Positions 34,849 through 45,636 of a stretch of 64,000 bases of DNA are shown one piece after another (the first letter of the stretch is position 1; every line of letters starts with the position of its first letter). The DNA is from Candidatus Pelagibacter communis (GTDB lineage Bacteria > Pseudomonadota > Alphaproteobacteria > Pelagibacterales > Pelagibacteraceae), in contig NZ_CVST01000058.1 of assembly GCF_001180225.1 (NCBI RefSeq), forward strand, positions 1 to 64,000, in the 5' to 3' direction. Both the position numbers and the translations under genes were made by a program. Under the pieces are notes generated by a model, which saw nothing but the letters and a program-made list of their open reading frames with translations, searched no databases and had not been told where the DNA came from.

Positions 34849-36301
34849 ATGAAAGTTACTGTAGAAAATAAAAAAGGTTTAAATAAAGATCTAAAAATTT
34901 TTATCGATAAAGAGACTATGAACTCTTATATGGATGAAAAATATGAAGAGATTAAAGGAACAGTAAATTTAAAAGGTTTTCGACCAGGAAAAGTACCAAA
35001 AGAAATTTTAAAAAGACAATTCGGCAAAGCTGTATTTGGTGAAGTATTAGACAAAGTTTTAAAAGATACATCTACAAAAGCTTTAGAAGAAAACAAAATT
35101 AAACCAGCGGGTCAGCCAAAATTAGATCTAAAAACATATGGTGAAGATAAAGAATTGGAATATGTCTTGTCAGTTACAGAGTTACCTAAAGTAGAGATTA
35201 AATCATTAGAAAACATCAAATTTGATGAATACACTGTTAAAATTGATGATAATGAGACAGATAAAAGAATAAAAGAAATTGCTAAGAACCAACCAAATTT
35301 CAAGGAAGGTGCTTCAGATACAAAAGCAAAAGAAGGTGATTTAGTTGCATTAGATTACAAAGCAACAATTGATGGAAAAGAATTTAAAGGAAGTGAAGGA
35401 AAAAATACACAGCTTACATTAGGTAAAGATTTATTTTTGAAAGGTTTTGATAAGCAACTAATTGGTGTTAAAAAAGATGATGAGAAAGTTGTTGAAGCAA
35501 CACTCCCAGAGAATTATCCTGAAAAAGAATTAGTTAATAAAAAAGCTAAATTTAATTGTAAAATTTTATCAGTCAAACAACCACAAGAGGTGAAAATAGA
35601 TGATGATTTTGCAAAAAATTTAGGAGCTAAAGATTTGAAAGATCTTAAAGCTTTAATTTCAAAACAAATAAATGACGAATATAAAAATTCTTTAGATCAA
35701 CTTTCAAAAAATCAAATTTTAAAAGAAATTGAAAAAATTAAAGTTGAAGAAGTTCCAGAAAACTTAATTGAAGAAGAGGTTAAAATTCTTTCACAAGGTA
35801 TGTCTGAAGAGGAGGCTAAAAAAAAACAAAAAATCTTTTGAAGAAAAAGCAAAAATAAGAATTAAAACTGGGTTAATCTTAAATGAATTTGGTGAAAAAA
35901 ATCAAATCAAAGTTAGTGAACAAGAAATTCAAGCTGAAGTACAAAAACAATTGAGAATGATGCCAGGACAAGAGAAAATGGTTATGGATTTTTATCAAAA
36001 AAATCCATCTGCTTTGGCAAGTCTAAGAGGGACAGTCTACGAAGAGAAAATTTTAAATCTTATAAAAGAAAAAGGTAAACCAAATAAAAAAGAAATTTCA
36101 AAAGATGAGGCGGAAAAAATCTTAAAAGAAGCTCATAAACATGATCACGATCATGACCATGATCATTCACATGATCACGAACCAAAAAAAGAAACAAAAA
36201 AGAAACCTGCAGCAAAAGCTTCAGAGAAAAAAAAACCTTCTGCTAAAACAGCAAAAGCGAAACCAGCCACCAAAAAAACAAAAAAAGTTAGCAAAAAGTA
36301 A
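34849..36301 (+). pseudogene. tig: Trigger factor, interrupted by a +1 frameshift in an A9 run
   Basis: Trigger factor, the ribosome-bound chaperone, is encoded here in two frames. The first has the ribosome-binding loop (GFRPGKVPKEILK, about residues 44-56) and the FKBP domain (about 150-240) and stops at 35841; the second carries the rest of the C-terminal domain. Removing one A from the nine at 35818-35826 gives EAKKNKKSFEEKAK and joins them to about 483 aa. The end is odd: a His/Asp run (HDHDHDHDHSHDH, 36140-36178) and a long Lys/Ala/Pro tail. Followed by clpP, clpX and lon in the classical order. A sequencing error or slippage is as likely as real loss. Confidence 0.85.
36131..36181 (+). 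repeat. His-Asp repeat coding stretch in trigger factor
   Basis: Seventeen codons encode alternating His and Asp with one Ser, made of near-repeats of CATGAT/CACGAT. It resembles the metal-binding tail of SlyD more than a normal trigger factor end. The codon mixture (CAT/CAC, GAT/GAC) argues for selection on the protein, not simple nucleotide expansion. Confidence 0.7.
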
Positions 36302-36333
36302 TCACAAGTTGTATAAGTAGAAAGAATCAACTT

Positions 36334-36945
36334 ATGACAACAAAATTATCAGAAAATATGAGCAATCTAGTGCCGATGGTTGTAGAGCAATCAAGCAAAG
36401 GTGAGAGAGCTTATGATATTTATTCAAGACTTTTAAAGGAAAGAATAATTTTTTTAACGGGTCAGATAAATGACAATATTGCATCCTTAGTAACAGCTCA
36501 GTTATTATTTTTAGAAGCTGAAGATCCTAAAAAAGAAATTTATTTATATATCAATAGTCCTGGTGGATTGGTTACAGCTGGTCTTGGGATTTACGATACC
36601 ATGCAATATGTAAAACCTGATATTTCAACATTATGTATTGGGCAAGCTGCATCAATGGGATCATTTTTGTTGGCTGCAGGAACTAAAGGTAAGAGATTTT
36701 CTTTACCCAACTCAAGAATAATGGTTCACCAACCTTCAGCAGGTTTTCAAGGACAAGCTACAGATATAGAAATTCATGCTAATGAAGTCTTGTCATTAAA
36801 GAAAAGATTAAATGAAATTTATTCAAAACATACAGGTAAAACTGTTGATGAAATAAAATCTGCTTTAGAGAGAGATAACTTCATGACTGCTGATGTCGCA
36901 AAATCATTTGGTCTTATTGACGAAGTAGTAGAAAAAAGATCATAA
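36334..36945 (+). CDS. clpP: ATP-dependent Clp protease proteolytic subunit ClpP
   Basis: A 203-aa serine peptidase that forms the tetradecameric barrel degraded-substrate chamber with ClpX or ClpA. The triad is Ser107 (GQAASMGS), His132 (MVHQPSAG) and an Asp near 181. The N-terminal propeptide and YINSPGG (72-78) are as expected. It follows trigger factor by 32 bases and precedes clpX by 89 bases, the common proteobacterial order tig-clpP-clpX-lon. Confidence 0.97.
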   Translation: MTTKLSENMSNLVPMVVEQSSKGERAYDIYSRLLKERIIFLTGQINDNIASLVTAQLLFLEAEDPKKEIYLYINSPGGLVTAGLGIYDTMQYVKPDISTLCIGQAASMGSFLLAAGTKGKRFSLPNSRIMVHQPSAGFQGQATDIEIHANEVLSLKKRLNEIYSKHTGKTVDEIKSALERDNFMTADVAKSFGLIDEVVEKRS

Positions 36946-36965
36946 TACACAATATATTGATAACT

Positions 36966-36988
36966 TACTAATCCAAACTTGATTAGTA
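36966..36988 (+). other. Hairpin between clpP and clpX
   Basis: An 8-bp perfect inverted repeat (36966-36973 with 36981-36988) with a 7-base loop lies in the clpP-clpX gap. No T run follows, so it is not a clear terminator. It could tune mRNA processing between the two genes or be a small operator; both are guesses. Confidence 0.35.
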
Positions 36989-37034
36989 TGAGTCATCTAT
37001 AATAAAGTAATGAAATTGATTCGTTTAAAAAATT

Positions 37035-38303
37035 ATGAGTACAAATAATAAAAATATTCTTTACTGTTCTTTTTGCGGAAAGAGCCAACACGAGGTTAGA
37101 AAATTAATTGCAGGTCCAACTGTATTTATTTGTGATGAATGTGTTGAGCTTTGTATGGATATAATAAAAGAGGAAAGCAAAGACACTTTTGTTAAACATC
37201 AAGACGGACTTCCTTCACCAAAAGAAATTTGTACAGTGCTAGATGATTATGTAATTGGTCAAGCACATGCCAAGAAAGTTTTGTCGGTGGCTGTACACAA
37301 TCATTACAAAAGACTAAATTATGAAAACAAAACTAGTAAGAATGTAGAATTATCTAAATCCAACATTTTATTAGTTGGTCCTACTGGTTGTGGTAAAACT
37401 TTATTAGCACAAACTCTAGCTAGAATTTTAGATGTTCCATTTACAATGGCAGATGCAACAACATTGACTGAAGCAGGATATGTTGGTGAAGATGTTGAAA
37501 ATATTATTTTAAAATTACTTCAAGCTTCAGATTATAATGTTGAAAAAGCACAACGTGGAATAGTGTATATCGACGAAGTTGATAAGATTAGTAGAAAATC
37601 TGAGAACCCATCTATTACAAGAGATGTATCTGGTGAAGGCGTTCAGCAAGCTTTATTAAAAATAATGGAAGGAACTGTTGCAAGTGTTCCACCTCAAGGA
37701 GGTAGAAAACATCCTCAACAAGAATTTTTACAAGTAGACACAACAAATATTCTTTTTATTTGTGGAGGTGCATTTGCTGGATTAGACAAAATTATTTCTC
37801 AAAGAGATAAAGGCACTTCAATCGGTTTTGGAGCGGACGTAAAAAACACTCAAGATAAGAAAACAGGAGAGTGGATGAAGGGACTAGAGCCTGAGGATTT
37901 ATTAAAATTTGGATTGATACCAGAGTTTATTGGAAGACTACCAATGATAGCAACTCTTGAGGATTTAGATGAAAAATCATTGATCAAAATTTTACAGGAA
38001 CCTAAAAACTCTTTAACTAAACAATATCAAGAATTATTTAAGTTAGATGGAGCGAAATTAACATTTAAAGAAAATGCTCTTAAAGAAATAGCCCAAAAAG
38101 CAATTAGCAAAAAAACAGGAGCAAGAGGATTGAGATCAATTTTAGAAAATATATTATTAAAAACTATGTATGATCTCCCAAGCCAAGATAACATTGAAGA
38201 AGTAATTGTTGATGCAGGAGCTGCAAAAGGTCAATCACAACCAATTTTAGTTCATTCTAAAGGCGAAAATAAATCCAAGTCTGGCAAAACATCAGCGGCT
38301 TAA
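37035..38303 (+). CDS. clpX: ATP-dependent Clp protease ATP-binding subunit ClpX
   Basis: A 422-aa AAA+ unfoldase that feeds ClpP. The N-terminal zinc domain uses Cys11, 14, 33 and 36 (CSFCGKS and CDEC). Walker A GPTGCGKT is near 115-122, Walker [10 protein letters not shown] near 178-186, and the ClpP-binding loop IGF is in GTSIGFGAD. The C-terminal domain is complete and the length is normal. Confidence 0.97.
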   Translation: MSTNNKNILYCSFCGKSQHEVRKLIAGPTVFICDECVELCMDIIKEESKDTFVKHQDGLPSPKEICTVLDDYVIGQAHAKKVLSVAVHNHYKRLNYENKTSKNVELSKSNILLVGPTGCGKTLLAQTLARILDVPFTMADATTLTEAGYVGEDVENIILKLLQASDYNVEKAQRGIVYIDEVDKISRKSENPSITRDVSGEGVQQALLKIMEGTVASVPPQGGRKHPQQEFLQVDTTNILFICGGAFAGLDKIISQRDKGTSIGFGADVKNTQDKKTGEWMKGLEPEDLLKFGLIPEFIGRLPMIATLEDLDEKSLIKILQEPKNSLTKQYQELFKLDGAKLTFKENALKEIAQKAISKKTGARGLRSILENILLKTMYDLPSQDNIEEVIVDAGAAKGQSQPILVHSKGENKSKSGKTSAA

Positions 38304-38363
38304 TACCCTTAATAAGTAACAAAAACCTATTGCAATATAATATATAATATCCATATTAAACTC

Positions 38364-40742
38364 ATGGACGTTAAAATATCATTGCCGTTATTACCTTTAA
38401 GAGACATTGTAGTCTTCCCAAGTATGGTAATACCTCTGTTTGTCGGAAGAGATAAATCGATTTCTGCACTTAATGAGGTGATGAAAAAAGATAAGAAGAT
38501 TATTCTTGTAACTCAAAAAAATTCAGAGATCGATGATCCTAAAAAAACAGACGTATTTATGTATGGCTGTGAAGGAAGCATTCTACAATTATTAAAGTTA
38601 CCTGATGGAACTGTAAAAGTTTTAGTAGAAGGAATTAAAAGGGTTAAAATTTTAGATTTTAAAGATAATGAGAAGTTTATTACGTGTGACTATACATATT
38701 TCAATGACATTTTGCCAAAAGACGAAGATTTATTTCCTTTAGCAGCTACTGCTTTAAGAAGATTAGAAAAGTTAACTTCAATAAATAAGAAAATTTCTAA
38801 CGAGACAATAAACACAATTAAGCAGTTAAAAGATCCTTCTCAAATAGCTGACAATATTGCTTCACATATCACAGCAACAATTTCAGAAAAACAACAAATT
38901 TTTGAGACCGTTGATGTGAAGAAGAGATTAAATGCCATAATTAAAATTATGGAAAATGAAACAAGTATAATTGGAGTAGAGAAAAGAATTCGAGGACGAG
39001 TTAAAACTCAAATGGAGAAAACCCAGAGAGAATATTACTTAAATGAACAACTTAAAGCTATTCAAAAAGAACTCGGCGAGATTGAAGACGGCAAAGATGA
39101 AACAACTAGTTTAAATAAAGCTATCACAAAAGCAAAAATGCCAAAAGAAGTTGAAAAGAAATGTCTACAAGAGCTTAAAAAATTAAAGAACATGAGCCCA
39201 ATGTCAGCTGAAGCCACAGTGGTTAGAAACTACTTAGATTGGATGACAGAATTACCTTGGCACAAGAAAAGTGAAGTTGATATCGATTTGACTAAGGCAT
39301 TAAATATTCTTGATAAAGATCATTTTGGACTAGAGAAAGTTAAAGAAAGAATAATAGAATTTTTAGCTGTTCAAAAAAGAATGGAAAAAATTAAAGGACC
39401 AATATTATGTTTAGTTGGCCCCCCTGGAGTTGGTAAAACATCTTTAGGTAAATCTATCGCAAAAGCAACTAACAGAGAATTTGTTAGAATGTCTGTAGGT
39501 GGGATGAGAGACGAAGCAGAAATAAGAGGGCATAGAAGAACTTATATCGGATCATTACCAGGTAAAATAATTCAAATGATGAAAAAAGCTGGAACAAAAA
39601 ATCCTTTAATTTTATTAGATGAGATAGATAAAATTGGAAATGATTATAGAGGTGATCCATCATCAGCGTTATTAGAAGCATTAGATCCAGAACAAAATAC
39701 AACTTTTAACGATCACTACTTAGAAGTTGATTATGATTTATCCGATGTAATGTTTGTAACAACAGCAAATACTTTAAACATATTACCTCCATTATTAGAC
39801 AGAATGGAAGTCATAAGATTAGCTGGTTATACAGAGGATGAAAAAATTAGTATAGCTAACAAATATCTACTTCCTAAACAAATCAAAGATAATGGTGTTA
39901 AAGAAAAAGAAATGAAACTGGAAGATGACATTATAAAAGAAGTAATTAGAGGATACACAAAAGAGTCAGGAGTTCGAAACTTAGAAAGAGAAATTTCTAA
40001 ACTTGCTAGAAAAGTTGTTAAGAAAATTGTAGCGGGTGAGGAAAAAGAAGTTCAAATTAATAATAAAAACTTATCTGATTTTCTTGGTGTAGCTAAATTT
40101 AAGTTTGGAGAATTAGAATCTGAAAATAGAGTGGGTATTGTAACTGGACTTGCTTGGACTGAGTATGGTGGGGAAATTTTAAAAATTGAAACAGTAACTA
40201 TGCCTGGAAAAGGAAGAATGCAGATTACTGGTAAGCTAGGTGATGTAATGCAAGAATCTGTAAAAGCTGCAAAATCTTTTGTTAGATCAAAATGTTTAGA
40301 GTACGGAATTATTCCTCCTCTATTTGAGAAAAAAGATTTTCACATTCATGTACCAGAAGGAGCAACACCAAAAGATGGACCATCTGCTGGAATAGGAATG
40401 GTTACTTCAATTGTTTCGTCGATTACAAATATTCCTGTAAGAAGAGATGTTGCGATGACTGGTGAGGTAACATTAACAGGTCAAGTGTTGCCAATAGGAG
40501 GCCTTAAAGAAAAATTACTAGCTGCTCATAGAGCTGGAATTAAAGAAGTTTTGATTCCTAAAGAAAATGAAAAAGATTTAGTCGATATGCCTAAGAAAAT
40601 TATAGATGATATTAAAATTACACCAGTCGAATATGCCGACCAAGTAATTAAAATTGCTTTAACCAAAGAACTAAAACCTACGGAATGGGTTGAGGTAGAT
40701 TTGGCTAAAAAAGACGATAAATCTCAAGCTAGTATTCAATAA
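38364..40742 (+). CDS. lon: ATP-dependent protease Lon (LonA)
   Basis: A 792-aa LonA protease. The N-terminal substrate domain starts LPLLPLRDIVVFPSM; Walker A is GPPGVGKTS (about 353-361); the catalytic dyad is Ser674 (PKDGPSAG) and Lys717 (GGLKEK), at the same spacing as in E. coli. It degrades misfolded and regulatory proteins. The short 60-base gap after clpX contains a TATAAT (38343-38348) close to the ATG but without a -35, so a separate promoter is uncertain. Confidence 0.97.
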   Translation: MDVKISLPLLPLRDIVVFPSMVIPLFVGRDKSISALNEVMKKDKKIILVTQKNSEIDDPKKTDVFMYGCEGSILQLLKLPDGTVKVLVEGIKRVKILDFKDNEKFITCDYTYFNDILPKDEDLFPLAATALRRLEKLTSINKKISNETINTIKQLKDPSQIADNIASHITATISEKQQIFETVDVKKRLNAIIKIMENETSIIGVEKRIRGRVKTQMEKTQREYYLNEQLKAIQKELGEIEDGKDETTSLNKAITKAKMPKEVEKKCLQELKKLKNMSPMSAEATVVRNYLDWMTELPWHKKSEVDIDLTKALNILDKDHFGLEKVKERIIEFLAVQKRMEKIKGPILCLVGPPGVGKTSLGKSIAKATNREFVRMSVGGMRDEAEIRGHRRTYIGSLPGKIIQMMKKAGTKNPLILLDEIDKIGNDYRGDPSSALLEALDPEQNTTFNDHYLEVDYDLSDVMFVTTANTLNILPPLLDRMEVIRLAGYTEDEKISIANKYLLPKQIKDNGVKEKEMKLEDDIIKEVIRGYTKESGVRNLEREISKLARKVVKKIVAGEEKEVQINNKNLSDFLGVAKFKFGELESENRVGIVTGLAWTEYGGEILKIETVTMPGKGRMQITGKLGDVMQESVKAAKSFVRSKCLEYGIIPPLFEKKDFHIHVPEGATPKDGPSAGIGMVTSIVSSITNIPVRRDVAMTGEVTLTGQVLPIGGLKEKLLAAHRAGIKEVLIPKENEKDLVDMPKKIIDDIKITPVEYADQVIKIALTKELKPTEWVEVDLAKKDDKSQASIQ

Positions 40743-40792
40743 TAATTAATTTACTTTATTTAAGTGTTGATGTAATAAGTAGCTCTGTTTTG

Positions 40793-40868
40793 GGGCGGTT
40801 AGCTCAGTTGGTAGAGCATCTCGTTTACACCGAGGGGGTCAAAGGTTCGAGTCCTTTACTGCCCACCA
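40793..40868 (+). tRNA. tRNA-Val (anticodon TAC)
   Basis: A 76-base tRNA. The acceptor arm GGGCGGT pairs with ACTGCCC (one G-T), D arm is normal (AGCTCAGTTGGTAGAGC), the anticodon loop TTTACAC carries TAC, the T loop is TTCGAGT and CCA is encoded. It lies 50 bases after lon and 12 bases before tRNA-Asp. Confidence 0.96.
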
Positions 40869-40880
40869 AACAAATTAAGT

Positions 40881-40957
40881 GGGGGTGTAGCTCAGTTGGT
40901 TAGAGCGATCGCCTGTCACGCGATAGGTCGAGGGTTCGAGTCCCTTCACTCCCGCCA
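40881..40957 (+). tRNA. tRNA-Asp (anticodon GTC)
   Basis: A 77-base tRNA. The acceptor arm GGGGGTG pairs with CACTCCC (one G-T), the anticodon loop CTGTCAC carries GTC, the T loop is TTCGAGT, the discriminator base is G as required for Asp, and CCA is encoded. It is probably cotranscribed with tRNA-Val. An 88-base gap holding no evident gene separates it from nuoA. Confidence 0.96.
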
Positions 40958-41045
40958 CTTTTTCCCAATAAACTGTCTGTTAATATTAATAAAATGTGAC
41001 TTATCTTCCCTTCAACATCAGATAAAAACTGATATATAGATTTTC

Positions 41046-41414
41046 ATGTTATCTGAATTTTTAAAAGATTACCTACCAATTATTCTATTTTTAGTTATCG
41101 CTCTTGGTTTAAGTGTTGCTTTTGTGGTGTTAAATTTTTTACTTTCTCCAAAAAAACCTGATCCAGAAAAATTATCTGCATATGAATGTGGTTTCGAACC
41201 GTTTCAAGACTCTAGAATGGAGTTTGATGTAAGATTTTATTTAGTTGCAATTCTATTTATCATATTTGATCTCGAAATTGCCTTTCTATTTCCATGGGCA
41301 ATATCATTAGGGAACATTGGTTTATTAGGTTTTTCATCAATGATGATTTTTCTATTCATACTAACAGTTGGTTTTATTTATGAATGGAAAAAAGGTGCTT
41401 TAGATTGGGAATAA
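41046..41414 (+). CDS. nuoA: NADH-quinone oxidoreductase subunit A
   Basis: First gene of a complete 14-gene complex I operon. The 122-aa membrane subunit has three spans and the conserved loop [25 protein letters not shown] (about residues 43-67), part of the quinone-site region. The gap of 88 bases after tRNA-Asp must hold the operon promoter, although no good pair of hexamers is visible. nuoB begins 10 bases after its stop. Confidence 0.96.
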   Translation: MLSEFLKDYLPIILFLVIALGLSVAFVVLNFLLSPKKPDPEKLSAYECGFEPFQDSRMEFDVRFYLVAILFIIFDLEIAFLFPWAISLGNIGLLGFSSMMIFLFILTVGFIYEWKKGALDWE

Positions 41415-41424
41415 AATTAATTTA

Positions 41425-41940
41425 ATGAACGATAAAATAGAACAAGTTCCTGAAGAATTTAAACAGCTTGCTAAAGATTTTAGTAAAAATGGTTTTATAA
41501 CTACATCGCTAGATAATTTAATTAATTGGTCTAGATCTGGCTCTTTGCATTGGATGACTTTTGGTCTTGCGTGTTGCGCAGTCGAAATGATGCAAACAGC
41601 AATGCCTAGATATGACTTGGAAAGGTTTGGAGCTGCACCCCGTGGTTCACCAAGACAATCAGATGTAATGATTGTTGCTGGAACGTTAACAAATAAAATG
41701 GCACCAGCTTTAAGAAAAGTTTATGATCAAATGCCAGAACCTAGATATGTAATTTCTATGGGTAGCTGTGCTAATGGTGGAGGTTATTATCATTATTCTT
41801 ATTCAGTTGTTAGAGGGTGTGATCGTATAGTTCCAGTTGATGTTTATGTTCCTGGATGCCCTCCTTCAGCAGAGGCATTATTATATGGAATTTTACAATT
41901 ACAAAAAAAAATTAGAAAAAAAGGATCTTTTTCAAGATAG
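41425..41940 (+). CDS. nuoB: NADH-quinone oxidoreductase subunit B
   Basis: The 171-aa subunit that holds cluster N2, next to the quinone. Cluster ligands are the adjacent Cys pair in [11 protein letters not shown], Cys in [10 protein letters not shown] and Cys in [15 protein letters not shown]-terminal extension is short. It forms the hydrogenase-like connecting module with NuoD. Confidence 0.97.
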   Translation: MNDKIEQVPEEFKQLAKDFSKNGFITTSLDNLINWSRSGSLHWMTFGLACCAVEMMQTAMPRYDLERFGAAPRGSPRQSDVMIVAGTLTNKMAPALRKVYDQMPEPRYVISMGSCANGGGYYHYSYSVVRGCDRIVPVDVYVPGCPPSAEALLYGILQLQKKIRKKGSFSR

Positions 41941-41942
41941 CC

Positions 41943-42548
41943 ATGAATAGTTTAGAGGATCTAGAAAAAAAAATTAATTCTGAATTAACCACGAAAATTA
42001 ACAATTCAGAAATAAAACATAATCAAATTTATCTAGAAACAGATAAAGATGATTTTTTAGATGTAATTTTATTCTTAAAAACTAATTTAGATACAAAATT
42101 TCGTCAATTAATAGATATTACAGTTGTAGATTATCCTGAAAATAATCAAAGATTTCAAGTAGTTTACTTATTTTTAAGCCATGAATTTAATCAAAGACTA
42201 GTTTTAAAATACTCTATTTCTGAAAATGAAGTTATACCTTCTTTAACAAGTGTTTTTCCTGCCGCAAATTGGATGGAAAGAGAAGTTTTTGATATGTATG
42301 GTGTAAATTTCAAAGATCATCCTGACTTAAGAAGAATACTCACAGATTATGGTTTTGAAGGACATCCATTAAGAAAAGATTTTCCTTTAACTGGTCACTC
42401 TGAAGTTAGATATAGCGAAGATCAAAAAAAAGTAATTAGCGAACCAGTTAAACTAGAGCAAAACTATAGAAATTTTGATTACGAAAGCCCTTGGGAAGGA
42501 ACAAAATACATTAAAGAAGAAATTGAAAATAATGACAAAAAAAATTAA
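41943..42548 (+). CDS. nuoC: NADH-quinone oxidoreductase subunit C
   Basis: The 201-aa peripheral subunit (30 kDa homologue). The signature [14 protein letters not shown] stretch reads [29 protein letters not shown] in the centre, and [18 protein letters not shown] follows. It starts 2 bases after nuoB. It is separate from NuoD, unlike the NuoCD fusion of enterobacteria. The end overlaps nuoD by 17 bases. Confidence 0.96.
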   Translation: MNSLEDLEKKINSELTTKINNSEIKHNQIYLETDKDDFLDVILFLKTNLDTKFRQLIDITVVDYPENNQRFQVVYLFLSHEFNQRLVLKYSISENEVIPSLTSVFPAANWMEREVFDMYGVNFKDHPDLRRILTDYGFEGHPLRKDFPLTGHSEVRYSEDQKKVISEPVKLEQNYRNFDYESPWEGTKYIKEEIENNDKKN

Positions 42549-43707
42549 AAATTTAAATCTAAACTTTGGTCCTCAACATCCAGCAGCTCACGGTGTATTA
42601 AGATTAATATTAGAATTAGATGGTGAGGTTGTTGAAAAAGCAGATCCGCATATAGGCTTGCTTCACAGAGGTACAGAAAAATTAATTGAGAACAAGACAT
42701 ACATGCAAGCCGTTCCGTATTTTGATCGTTTGGATTATGTAGCTCCAATGAATCAAGAACATGCTTTTGCCCTTGCTGTAGAAAAAATTCTTAAAATAGA
42801 TGTACCGATTAGAGCTCAGTATATAAGGGTTATTTTTTGTGAAATTGGAAGAATATTAAGTCATATTCTTAACGTTACAACTCAAGCGCTTGATGTTGGT
42901 GCCTTAACCCCATCACTTTGGGGTTTTGAAGAACGAGAAACTTTAATGACTTTTTACGAAAGAGCTTCTGGATCAAGATTACACGCTAACTACTTTAGAG
43001 CCGGTGGTGTTCATCAAGACTTACCCAAAGGTTTAGAGGAAGATATCTCAAACTTTTGCGATACATTTCCAAAAGTGATTAATGATTTAGAAAGTCTCTT
43101 AACAGATAATAGAATTTTTAAACAAAGAAACGTCGATATTGGAATTGTAAGTAAAGAGGATGCTTTAGATTATTCGTTTTCAGGAGTTATGATTAGAGGA
43201 TCAGGGGTGCCTTGGGATTTAAGAAAATCTCAACCTTATGATTGTTATGAGGATTTAGATTTTAAAATACCAGTTGGAAAAAATGGTGATTGCTACGATA
43301 GATATTTATGCAGAATTGAAGAAATGAAAGAGAGTGTTTCTATTATTAAACAGTGTTTATCTAAAATGGAAAAAGGTCCAATTAAATCATTAGATGGTAA
43401 AATTAGTCCACCATCAAAAAAAGATATTAAACAATCAATGGAAGCATTAATTCATCATTTTAAATTATTTACAGAGGGTTATAGAGTACCAAAGGATGAA
43501 ATTTATACAGCTGTTGAAGCACCTAAAGGAGAATTTGGTGTTTATTTAATTTCTGATGGTTCAAGCAAGCCTTATAAATGTAAGATAAGAGCCCCAGGTT
43601 TTTCACATCTGCAATCAATGGATTATCTAATTAAAGGACACATGTTAGCAGATGTGCCAGCTGTTCTAGGTTCATTAGATATTGTTTTTGGTGAGGTGGA
43701 TAGATGA
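42532..43707 (+). CDS. nuoD: NADH-quinone oxidoreductase subunit D
   Basis: The 49-kDa homologue, which with NuoB forms the quinone pocket. The start at 42532 ([21 protein letters not shown]) is chosen over an upstream in-frame ATG at 42475 because GPQHPAAHG must lie near the N-terminus. The protein is 391 aa. [10 protein letters not shown] and the C-terminal [37 protein letters not shown] are conserved. Overlaps nuoE by 4 bases (ATGA). Confidence 0.96.
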   Translation: MTKKIKNLNLNFGPQHPAAHGVLRLILELDGEVVEKADPHIGLLHRGTEKLIENKTYMQAVPYFDRLDYVAPMNQEHAFALAVEKILKIDVPIRAQYIRVIFCEIGRILSHILNVTTQALDVGALTPSLWGFEERETLMTFYERASGSRLHANYFRAGGVHQDLPKGLEEDISNFCDTFPKVINDLESLLTDNRIFKQRNVDIGIVSKEDALDYSFSGVMIRGSGVPWDLRKSQPYDCYEDLDFKIPVGKNGDCYDRYLCRIEEMKESVSIIKQCLSKMEKGPIKSLDGKISPPSKKDIKQSMEALIHHFKLFTEGYRVPKDEIYTAVEAPKGEFGVYLISDGSSKPYKCKIRAPGFSHLQSMDYLIKGHMLADVPAVLGSLDIVFGEVDR

Positions 43708-44312
43708 GTTTAAGAAAACCAGCAAAAGATCAACCAGAAAGTTTTGAATTTAATGCTTCTTCTTTAGAGGCAGCAAATAATATTGTTGCAAAATATCCAA
43801 AAGGAAAACAACAAAGCGCTGTAATGGCCTTACTTTATATTGCTCAAAGACAAAATAATAATTGGATACCATTAGCTGCAATGAAGTATATCGCTAAGTT
43901 TTTAGACATGCCTTATATAAAAGTTTATGAGGTGGCTACTTTCTACACAATGTACAATCTATCACCTGTTGGAAAATATTTTGTTCAAGTATGTACCACA
44001 ACACCATGCATGATAAGAGGTGCAAATAAATTGGTTGAAGCTTGTAAGGAAAAAATTTCTGAAAATGAATGTGAATTATCAAGCGATAAGAGTTGTTCAT
44101 GGATGGAGGTTGAGTGTCTTGGCGCATGTGTGACCGCTCCTATGATGCAAATAAATGATGATTATTACGAAGATCTTGATAAAGAAAAAACATCTGAGAT
44201 TTTGGATAAAATTTTAAATGGAGAAACTCCAAAACCAGGTTCATACAGAGGAAGAATTAATAATGAGCCAGAGAACAATAGAAAAACACTAACGGATTTA
44301 AAAAATGCTTAA
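43704..44312 (+). CDS. nuoE: NADH-quinone oxidoreductase subunit E
   Basis: The 24-kDa homologue with a thioredoxin-like [2Fe-2S] domain (cluster N1a). Ligand cysteines are in [10 protein letters not shown] and CLGACVTAP. The 202-aa protein has the helical N-terminus typical of the family ([18 protein letters not shown]) and a short hydrophilic C-terminal extension. It overlaps nuoF by 8 bases. Confidence 0.96.
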   Translation: MSLRKPAKDQPESFEFNASSLEAANNIVAKYPKGKQQSAVMALLYIAQRQNNNWIPLAAMKYIAKFLDMPYIKVYEVATFYTMYNLSPVGKYFVQVCTTTPCMIRGANKLVEACKEKISENECELSSDKSCSWMEVECLGACVTAPMMQINDDYYEDLDKEKTSEILDKILNGETPKPGSYRGRINNEPENNRKTLTDLKNA

Positions 44313-45636
44313 AGATCAAGATAGAATTTTTCAAAATTTATATAACGATAAAGGCTCTGATGTAGCAGCGTCACAATCAAGAGGTGATTGGGTAAACACT
44401 AAAGAAATTACTGAAAAAGGAAGAGATTGGATTATTAATGAAATTAAAGAATCTCAACTTAGAGGTCGAGGTGGTGCAGGATTTCCTACAGGTTTAAAGT
44501 GGTCATTTGCACCAAAAGAAGTTGGCTCAAGACCACATTATTTGGTTATTAATGGTGATGAGTCTGAACCAGGCACTTGTAAAGATAGAGATATTTTAAG
44601 ATTTGAACCTCATAAATTAATAGAGGGTTGTCTAATAGCATCATACGCAGTTCAAGCACACGTCTGCTACATATATATTAGAGGAGAATACTTTGTTGAT
44701 GGTCAAAAACTCCAAGCTGCAATTGATGAGGCTTATGAGAAAAAACTATTAGGAAAAAATGCAGCTGGAACTGGGTGGGATTTAGATATTTATATCCACT
44801 ATGGAGCAGGAGCGTATATTTGTGGTGAAGAAACAGCATTACTTGAAAGTTTAGAGGGTAAAAAAGGTCAACCAAGATTAAAACCACCTTTCCCAGCTTT
44901 GATTGGTTTATATGGATGTCCAACTATAATTAATAATGTTGAAACGATTGCTGTGGTGCCAACTATTTTAAGAAGAGGAGCGAAATGGTTTGCTTCTTTA
45001 GGAAGAGAAAAAAATACAGGTACTAAAATATTCTGTATTTCTGGAAATGTTAATAATCCGTGTAATGTAGAAGAGGAAATGAGTATTCCTCTAAAAGAAT
45101 TAATAGAAGTTCACGCTGGTGGAGTGATTGGTGGATGGGATAATTTACAAGCTGTAATACCTGGAGGATCTTCTATGCCTCTAATTCCAAAAGATAGATG
45201 CGAAACATTAAAGATGGATTTTGATGCGTGTGTCGAAGAAAAAAGTGGATTAGGAACAGCAGGAATAGTGGTTATCAATAAAGATCAAGACATTATTAAA
45301 TGTATGGCGAGAATTGCTAGATTTTACAAACATGAAAGTTGTGGACAATGTACACCTTGCAGAGAAGGTTCTGGATGGATGTGGCGAATGCTTGAGCGTA
45401 TGGCAAAAGGCGATGCAACTAAAGATGAAGTTGACATGTTAGGAGATGTAACAACTCAAATCGCTGGTCATACAATTTGTGCGTTTGGAGAAGGTTCTTC
45501 ATGGCCAGTTCAAGGTTTGTTAAGACATTTTAAAAAAGAAATTCAAGAAAGAAACAATTTGGACCCAATTGTTCAGAAAAAAAATAATATACCTTATTTG
45601 GTTGATCAACATTTATTAGATAAAAAAAATGCTTAA
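44305..45636 (+). CDS. nuoF: NADH-quinone oxidoreductase subunit F
   Basis: The 51-kDa homologue, 443 aa, that binds NADH, FMN and cluster N3. The NADH-binding glycine-rich loop is in [14 protein letters not shown] (near 52-65), FMN-binding [21 protein letters not shown] near 170, and the cluster ligands are in [12 protein letters not shown] plus a later Cys in [10 protein letters not shown]. Overlaps nuoG by 8 bases. Confidence 0.97.
   Translation: MLKDQDRIFQNLYNDKGSDVAASQSRGDWVNTKEITEKGRDWIINEIKESQLRGRGGAGFPTGLKWSFAPKEVGSRPHYLVINGDESEPGTCKDRDILRFEPHKLIEGCLIASYAVQAHVCYIYIRGEYFVDGQKLQAAIDEAYEKKLLGKNAAGTGWDLDIYIHYGAGAYICGEETALLESLEGKKGQPRLKPPFPALIGLYGCPTIINNVETIAVVPTILRRGAKWFASLGREKNTGTKIFCISGNVNNPCNVEEEMSIPLKELIEVHAGGVIGGWDNLQAVIPGGSSMPLIPKDRCETLKMDFDACVEEKSGLGTAGIVVINKDQDIIKCMARIARFYKHESCGQCTPCREGSGWMWRMLERMAKGDATKDEVDMLGDVTTQIAGHTICAFGEGSSWPVQGLLRHFKKEIQERNNLDPIVQKKNNIPYLVDQHLLDKKNA

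Noticed and set aside
38331..38363. TATAAT before lon as a separate promoter
   Set aside because: No -35 element at the right distance; it may be chance in AT-rich DNA.
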